In this document: piece after piece, positions 6,794 to 10,431 of the stretch
Numbering within the stretch: the stretch's first letter is position 1
How the letters are laid out: the number at the start of each line of letters is the position of its first letter
Assembly: GCA_938008595.1 (NCBI GenBank)
Contig: CALLKD010000071.1
Location: forward strand, 1 to 10,431
From: an uncultured bacterium
GTDB taxonomy: Bacteria > Patescibacteriota > Minisyncoccia > Phycocordibacterales > Phycocordibacteraceae
Direction: 5' to 3'
DNA length: 10,431 nt
Position numbers and translations under genes: made by a program
The notes under the pieces: model-generated
Database searches by the model: none
What the model was told of the DNA's origin: nothing
Seen by the model: the letters and a program-made list of their open reading frames with translations, nothing else

Positions 6794-7687
6794 TTACTTA
6801 TTCAATTCACTTTTACCCTCTAGGAAATTTATTACCGAATTCCCTTGGAGGACGGATGAAGAGATGTATTTCTCAGCTAGTCCGCTGCCGATTGCAGATA
6901 TTGCAAGCGCAATAATGGCAGCAGATAATAGAACTGCACGCAGCACGATGCTTGAGGAGCGGGAACGCTTGGTCTTTCTTGTAACTGGGTACGATGTGAA
7001 CGTACCAAAGTCTTCCTCTTCGACTGTTTCTGGAACCTTGTGAATAGGAATAATATCTTCAATAGATTCAGGCGTTTTAGCCTCCACAGGAGCCTGTACC
7101 GGGTTCAAAACATCAAATGCAGGCCTTGCTGGCGTGTTTTCATAACGTATCTGGCTCAAAGATGCAGTATCGTGACTCTCATAAACAGGATTCACCGGTA
7201 CTGAGAAGTCATTCTGTTCAAGATCCTCGTATCTTTCTTCGATCACCTCTGGACTCTCGATCAAAGTTCCCTGCTTCTTCAAAAACCACTCCTGCCACGC
7301 ACTTTGCATATCTCCTACAGAAGACTTCTCATCTCGTGATTCCGAGACGGGATACTCAGCATTTGCAACATTCTTTATGACAACAGGAATGTTAGAAACT
7401 TCTTCTCTCGTGTAAACAGGAGTCTGTGCTACAGATGGAGCTACTGGAGTTTCAGACTGGGATATAACTTTTGTTTCCTTAGATTCGGCAGCTTCATCTT
7501 TAGATTCCTTACCAAAACGATGCTCCATGATTGAGCTCTCAAGTGCATACCAACTTCTACCAACCATCGTTGCCTCAACATACCCTTCTCTACAAAGCTG
7601 GCCAACATAATCTTTTGCGTAACCAGTAATTTCAGCTGCACGCTTTGACGAGATATATTTTTTTCCTGCGATTGTTAATTCATTCAT
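6794..7687 (-). CDS. Single-pass membrane protein with N-terminal helix-turn-helix module
   Basis: Unnamed 297-residue protein. Residues 9-56 form an HTH/excisionase-like module (YISSKRAAEITGYAKDYVGQ, then LCREGYVEATMVGRSW). It aligns without gaps to the N-terminus of the neighbouring giant protein, sharing IS, GY, DY, G, LC, AT, VGR and W. Residues 57-235 are acidic, Pro/Glu/Ser-rich and probably disordered. A basic patch RKTKRSRSSS (237-246) precedes a hydrophobic helix (247-269), then a short tail of about 28 residues. The basic patch predicts the N-terminus and HTH inside the cell with the tail outside, so this would be a membrane-tethered DNA-binding protein. I chose the ATG at 7687. A GTG 72 bases upstream (7759) is in frame, but it lies within a hairpin and its extension precedes the HTH and overlaps the likely promoter. 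Function is unknown; a regulator of the adjacent surface gene is one possibility. Confidence 0.8.
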   Translation of the reverse strand: MNELTIAGKKYISSKRAAEITGYAKDYVGQLCREGYVEATMVGRSWYALESSIMEHRFGKESKDEAAESKETKVISQSETPVAPSVAQTPVYTREEVSNIPVVIKNVANAEYPVSESRDEKSSVGDMQSAWQEWFLKKQGTLIESPEVIEERYEDLEQNDFSVPVNPVYESHDTASLSQIRYENTPARPAFDVLNPVQAPVEAKTPESIEDIIPIHKVPETVEEEDFGTFTSYPVTRKTKRSRSSSIVLRAVLLSAAIIALAISAIGSGLAEKYISSSVLQGNSVINFLEGKSELNK

Positions 7688-7693
7688 ATATAG

Positions 7694-7722
7694 ATTATAA
7701 GCTTTCTCGGCTTGTTTAGAAT
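7694..7722 (-). promoter_or_regulatory. Promoter with perfect -10 box, likely leaderless mRNA
   Basis: On the minus strand a perfect TATAAT (7694-7699) lies six bases before the ATG at 7687, so transcription would begin at or next to the start codon. A weak -35 (TTCTAA, 7716-7721) lies 16 bases upstream. There is no room for a Shine-Dalgarno sequence. This supports both the 7687 start and translation of a leaderless message. Confidence 0.6.
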
Positions 7723-7743
7723 AGCTTTTCAACAGTGGTATCT

Positions 7744-7784
7744 GTGCATAGAAAAACACTCCATTGGAGTGTTTTTCTATGCAC
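7744..7784 (-). terminator. 19-bp perfect hairpin, probable obg-gatB terminator
   Basis: A perfect 19-bp inverted repeat (7744-7762 and 7766-7784) with a 3-base loop. The core is ACACTCC/GGAGTGT flanked by A5/T5, so on each strand the inner GC stem is followed by TTTTT, as in a bidirectional intrinsic terminator. An outer arm (GTGCATAG/CTATGCAC) extends it. On the plus strand a further GTTTTT follows. It lies 120 bases after the gatB stop and just upstream of the HTH/membrane-gene promoter. Confidence 0.75.
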
Positions 7785-7904
7785 GTTTTTAAATATGCAG
7801 ATCAATCGGGTGTAGGTTGCTACTAGGCCCTGCGCAGTTTTCGTTACCTATCTTACCTACCTGGTTATAGTCATATTAATTATGACTACTACTTTTTACC
7901 TACT
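7785..7904. other. Intergenic stretch with TTACCTA repeats and a small inverted repeat
   Basis: No coding potential seen. It holds three copies of TTACCTA (7844-7850, 7853-7859, 7896-7902; TAGGTAA on the minus strand) and a 7-bp inverted repeat AGTCATA/TATGACT (7869-7887, 5-base loop). These could be protein-binding sites or part of the gatB 3' untranslated region. The assignment is open. Confidence 0.3.
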
Positions 7905-9335
7905 TTATAGAGCGCTTCCAAGCGATAGTTCTTCTGCTAGAAGATCCTGAAGTACCTTGGGATTTCCTGTGCCACCGGTTGCTTTCATAATCTGTCCGAA
8001 TAGGAAGGTTTTGTTTGCAACCTTACCAGCGTGGAATTCTTTTACGACATCAGCATTTGAAAGTAGTACTTCTTTAATTGCGGGTCGTAGAACTTCAACA
8101 TCAGAGACCTGCAATAGATTTTTTTCTTTTGCTAGGACATGCGCTTCTCCTCCTTCGGTATATAGAAGAGCAAGAAGATCCTTTGCGCCACGTGAAGAGA
8201 GTTCATTTGAATCCACCATCGTGATTAGGGCTGCAAATGACTCTGGTGTAATTTTTCCAAAACTCTCATCTTCTGACTTCGCAACAATTCCACTTAGATC
8301 TGAAACAAAGTAATTTGTAGCGAGAGTTACCTTTGAAGCTTCCCCACCAATATTCTTAAGTACGGCATCAAAGAACGCTGCTCGGGCAGGTTCATTTCGA
8401 ATAGAAAGGATATCTTCCTCCTTCAAGCCGAGCACTCGGTACCGCGCACTTTGCTCCCACGGGAGTTCTGGTAGGGACTTGGCAAGGGTCTCATCAGTCC
8501 ACTCAGGAACTTCTGAGCGCTTAATTTTAGGGAGGTCAGGCTCTGGGAAGTAGCGGTAGTCTGCGCTTCCCTCCTTGAGTCGTTGGCTAAACGTGACCTG
8601 TTTATTCTCATCCCAACCACGAGTCTCTTGCAGTATGGCTCCTCCTTCATCAAGCACTTTTGTTTGGCGCTCTATCTCATATGCAATAGCACGCTCAACA
8701 GCACGGAACGAGTTAATGTTTTTAACTTCAACTTTTGTACCAAAGGTATCTGTTTTAGAAACTGAAATATTTACCTCAATACGCATTTCTCCCTTTTCAA
8801 GATTTGCATGAGATGCACCGAGTGTTCGAAGTAGTAACTGCAGTTCACGTGCAAAATCACCCGCTGTCTTTGCGTCATGGATCTCAGGCTCTGTTACAAG
8901 CTCCATGAGTGGCACACCTGCTCGATTAAAATCTACAAGACTAGTCCCTGCACCTTCATGTGAAGAGCGCGCCGTATCCTCCTCCAAGTGAATGCGTGTT
9001 ATGGGAACGTTAAGAATTGACCCTCCCTTTCCAACGAGTGGGTACTCATACTGACTGATCTGATATCCCTTGGCCATATCTGGGTAGAAGTACGACTTGC
9101 GATCAAACTCAGTGTAGTCAGCGAGAGGAGCACCAATAGCTGTTCCAACACGGAGCACATGCTCAACGGCCTTCTTGTTTATCGTTGGAAGTGTTCCTGG
9201 ATGCGCAAGACACACGGGACAAATGTGTGTGTTCGGCTCTGTCCCCTCAGGGGCATTTTTGCAGGCGCAGAACATCTTTGTCTCGGTGGCGAGCTCTGCG
9301 TGAATCTCAAGTCCAATAGTCGGTCGGTAGCTCAT
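7905..9335 (-). CDS. gatB: Asp-tRNA(Asn)/Glu-tRNA(Gln) amidotransferase subunit B
   Basis: GatB is the tRNA-binding kinase/amidotransferase subunit of cytoplasmic GatCAB. It phosphorylates Asp or Glu misacylated on tRNA(Asn) or tRNA(Gln); the phosphate is then replaced with ammonia supplied by GatA. At 476 residues it is full length. Visible signatures: IGLEIHAEL (7-15); four Cys of the zinc site (Cys23, Cys25, Cys39, Cys42) around ICPVCLAHPGTLP; EFDRKSYFYPDMAKGYQISQ (76-95); HLEEDTA (116-122); LVDFNRAGVPLMELVTEPEI (133-152); KVEVKNINSFRAVERAIAYE (201-220); DYRYFPEPDLP (259-269); and the C-terminal GatB/YqeY tail domain (about 330-476) with FGQIMKATGG. The ATG at 9335 begins the conserved N-terminus directly. 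It follows obg by 27 bases and is probably co-transcribed with it. gatA and gatC are not in the window. Confidence 0.97.
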   Translation of the reverse strand: MSYRPTIGLEIHAELATETKMFCACKNAPEGTEPNTHICPVCLAHPGTLPTINKKAVEHVLRVGTAIGAPLADYTEFDRKSYFYPDMAKGYQISQYEYPLVGKGGSILNVPITRIHLEEDTARSSHEGAGTSLVDFNRAGVPLMELVTEPEIHDAKTAGDFARELQLLLRTLGASHANLEKGEMRIEVNISVSKTDTFGTKVEVKNINSFRAVERAIAYEIERQTKVLDEGGAILQETRGWDENKQVTFSQRLKEGSADYRYFPEPDLPKIKRSEVPEWTDETLAKSLPELPWEQSARYRVLGLKEEDILSIRNEPARAAFFDAVLKNIGGEASKVTLATNYFVSDLSGIVAKSEDESFGKITPESFAALITMVDSNELSSRGAKDLLALLYTEGGEAHVLAKEKNLLQVSDVEVLRPAIKEVLLSNADVVKEFHAGKVANKTFLFGQIMKATGGTGNPKVLQDLLAEELSLGSAL

Positions 9336-9362
9336 CTCTCTAGATTAGGCTGTTACGTCCAT

Positions 9363-10325
9363 TTAGTCGAGGGTAGATTCACGAACCCCAAGCTCCTTCA
9401 AACGAGCAGCGAGGGCCTCTGAAAACGACTTGAGTAGGTCTTCATCAATGATCGAGAGTTCGTGCACCTGGGCACCTGAAGCCTCTGTAAGCTCTGCTAC
9501 TTTACGAGCTCGAGCCTCATCATCAAGCACATCAACCTTTGAGAGCACGACAAATTCAGGTTTTGAAAGTATGTCCTTGCCATATGATTCTAGTTCACGG
9601 CGAATAGCCTTGTACGCTTTTGCAACATCCTCTTCCTCAGCCGAGACGAGATGAACAATCAAGCCAGTACGCTCTATATGGCGCAAGAACCGTGAGCCGA
9701 GACCTCGCCCACTTGAAGCTCCTTCAATAAGTCCTGGGATATCCGCGAGAACATATCCATAAAAATCACCGAGGTGGGGGTCGAGTGTGGTGAAGGCATA
9801 TGCACCCACTTTTGAGCGAGCTCGGGTGAGCGAGTTAAGAACTGAAGACTTTCCAGCATTTGGGAATCCAACAAGCCCCGCATCTGCAATGAGCTTGAGT
9901 GTAATTTGAATATCGCCTGTTTGTCCTGCCTTCCCCGGTGTAGATTGTTCAGGGTTCTGGTTTACCGCCCCCTTAAAGTGAGGGTTGCCGTATCCTCCAT
10001 TACCTCCCTTAAAAATGACCACTCGCTGCCCTTCTTCGAGGATTTCAAACACCTCCTTTGTTGTGGCGTTCTTGGCAACAGTACCGACAGGTACACGAAG
10101 AATCACCGGGAGCCCATCTGCCCCGTGTTTGTTGTTGTTCTCCCCTGGCCAGCCATTTTCGGCACGGAACTTCTTTACGTGGCGGAATGAGGCAAGTGCC
10201 CCAAGATCACGGACCCCTTCAAGAATAACGTCACCCCCACGACCTCCGTCGCCTCCAGCAGGACCGGCCTTCTCCTTACCCTTGGTATGTAGCCAGCGCA
10301 CAACGCCGTCACCACCGCGTCCTGC
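9363..10325 (-). CDS. obg: GTPase Obg/CgtA, N-terminally truncated by the contig end
   Basis: Obg is a ribosome-associated GTPase involved in late 50S assembly and stress signalling. The frame is open from the TAA at 9363-9365 past the GTG at 10301. The residues before that GTG (AGRGGDGV, to about 10325) still match the Obg fold, so GTG is an internal Val codon, not the start. The first ~15 residues are missing. Counting from 10301: Gly-rich Obg domain 1-133 (GPAGGDGGRGGDV, FKGGNGGYGNPHF, NQNPEQSTPGKAG); G1 GFPNAGKSS 145-153; switch I FTTLDPHLG 170-178; G3 DIPGLIEGA 187-195; G4 LSKVD 253-257 with Ser in place of the usual Asn of NKxD; a short tail ending VRESTLD. No C-terminal OCT-type extension is present. 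First gene of a probable obg-gatB unit. Confidence 0.95.
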   Translation of the reverse strand, partial: AGRGGDGVVRWLHTKGKEKAGPAGGDGGRGGDVILEGVRDLGALASFRHVKKFRAENGWPGENNNKHGADGLPVILRVPVGTVAKNATTKEVFEILEEGQRVVIFKGGNGGYGNPHFKGAVNQNPEQSTPGKAGQTGDIQITLKLIADAGLVGFPNAGKSSVLNSLTRARSKVGAYAFTTLDPHLGDFYGYVLADIPGLIEGASSGRGLGSRFLRHIERTGLIVHLVSAEEEDVAKAYKAIRRELESYGKDILSKPEFVVLSKVDVLDDEARARKVAELTEASGAQVHELSIIDEDLLKSFSEALAARLKELGVRESTLD

Positions 10326-10431
10326 AGCCGCTTGGCCGGCTGGACGCTGCCGTCTTCGCCCAGATCGTTGACCAGCACGGCAAAGGCCAGCGGCGGCCGC
10401 AGCGGCTGCGACCCCGGCGCCGGCGCCCCCG
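10326..10431. other. Foreign high-GC tail, probable chimeric join
   Basis: About 77% GC (82 of 106 bases by hand count), far above the rest of the window. Continuing the Obg frame upstream gives SGRRRQRPAGQA, unlike any Obg N-terminus, which should read as a short beta-strand-forming start such as M-hydrophobic-D-E/D. Another minus-strand frame is open to the contig edge and protein-like (PPLAFAVLVNDLGEDG, then AKRLQDAVVTAL). This weakly resembles the C-terminal end of D-alanyl-D-alanine carboxypeptidases of the DacB/PBP4 type. The bases from about 10302 to 10325 fit both readings, the usual setting for a false join by overlap. Confidence 0.75.

Noticed and set aside
7688..7759. 24-residue N-terminal extension of the HTH/membrane protein from a GTG at 7759
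   Set aside because: It starts within the hairpin, overlaps the TATAAT box, and precedes the conserved HTH module without adding family sequence.
10299..10301. GTG at 10301 as the true obg start
   Set aside because: It would remove the conserved GRGGDGV segment that is still encoded just upstream; it is the second Val of that motif.

Overview
The window looks like a short assembled contig from a member of the Candidate Phyla Radiation (Patescibacteria, Parcubacteria-like). This is an inference. It rests on a mid-GC genome segment with tightly spaced housekeeping genes, starts mostly without Shine-Dalgarno sequences, short A/T-flanked hairpin terminators, and a giant tail-fibre-like surface protein of a style I associate with that group. 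I ran no search, so the phylum is not proven.

All recognisable genes lie on the minus strand. In transcription order (right to left) they are: obg (ribosome-associated GTPase, 5' end lost at the contig edge); gatB (Asp/Glu-tRNA amidotransferase subunit B, complete, 27 bases after obg); a hairpin-rich intergenic stretch; a 297-residue protein with an N-terminal helix-turn-helix and a C-terminal membrane helix; a terminator; a 2016-residue surface protein; and the first 123 codons of gap (glyceraldehyde-3-phosphate dehydrogenase), cut by the left contig edge.

The centre of interest is the 2016-residue protein and its neighbour. Both begin with the same roughly 50-residue DNA-binding-type module (shared pattern IS...A...GY..DY.G.LC...AT.VGR.W) and both have one convincing membrane segment. 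In the giant protein the module is followed by a signal-anchor-like helix, more than 1000 residues of duplicated Gly/Thr/Ser-rich fibre repeats, a Peptidase_S74-type self-cleaving intramolecular chaperone domain with an intact Ser1556/Lys1561 pair, a coiled coil, a beta domain and a C-terminal Ig-like DUF5011-type domain. A cytoplasmic DNA-binding module on the same chain as an extracellular trimeric fibre, next to a second membrane-tethered copy, could be an outside-to-inside sensing pair. That function is inference.

Both contig ends are artefacts. Bases 3-36 are an exact Illumina TruSeq adapter. The last ~106 bases (about 77% GC) do not continue Obg and appear to come from a high-GC organism, joined through about 20 bases that read sensibly in both proteins. 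Neither end should be used for gene-neighbourhood conclusions.
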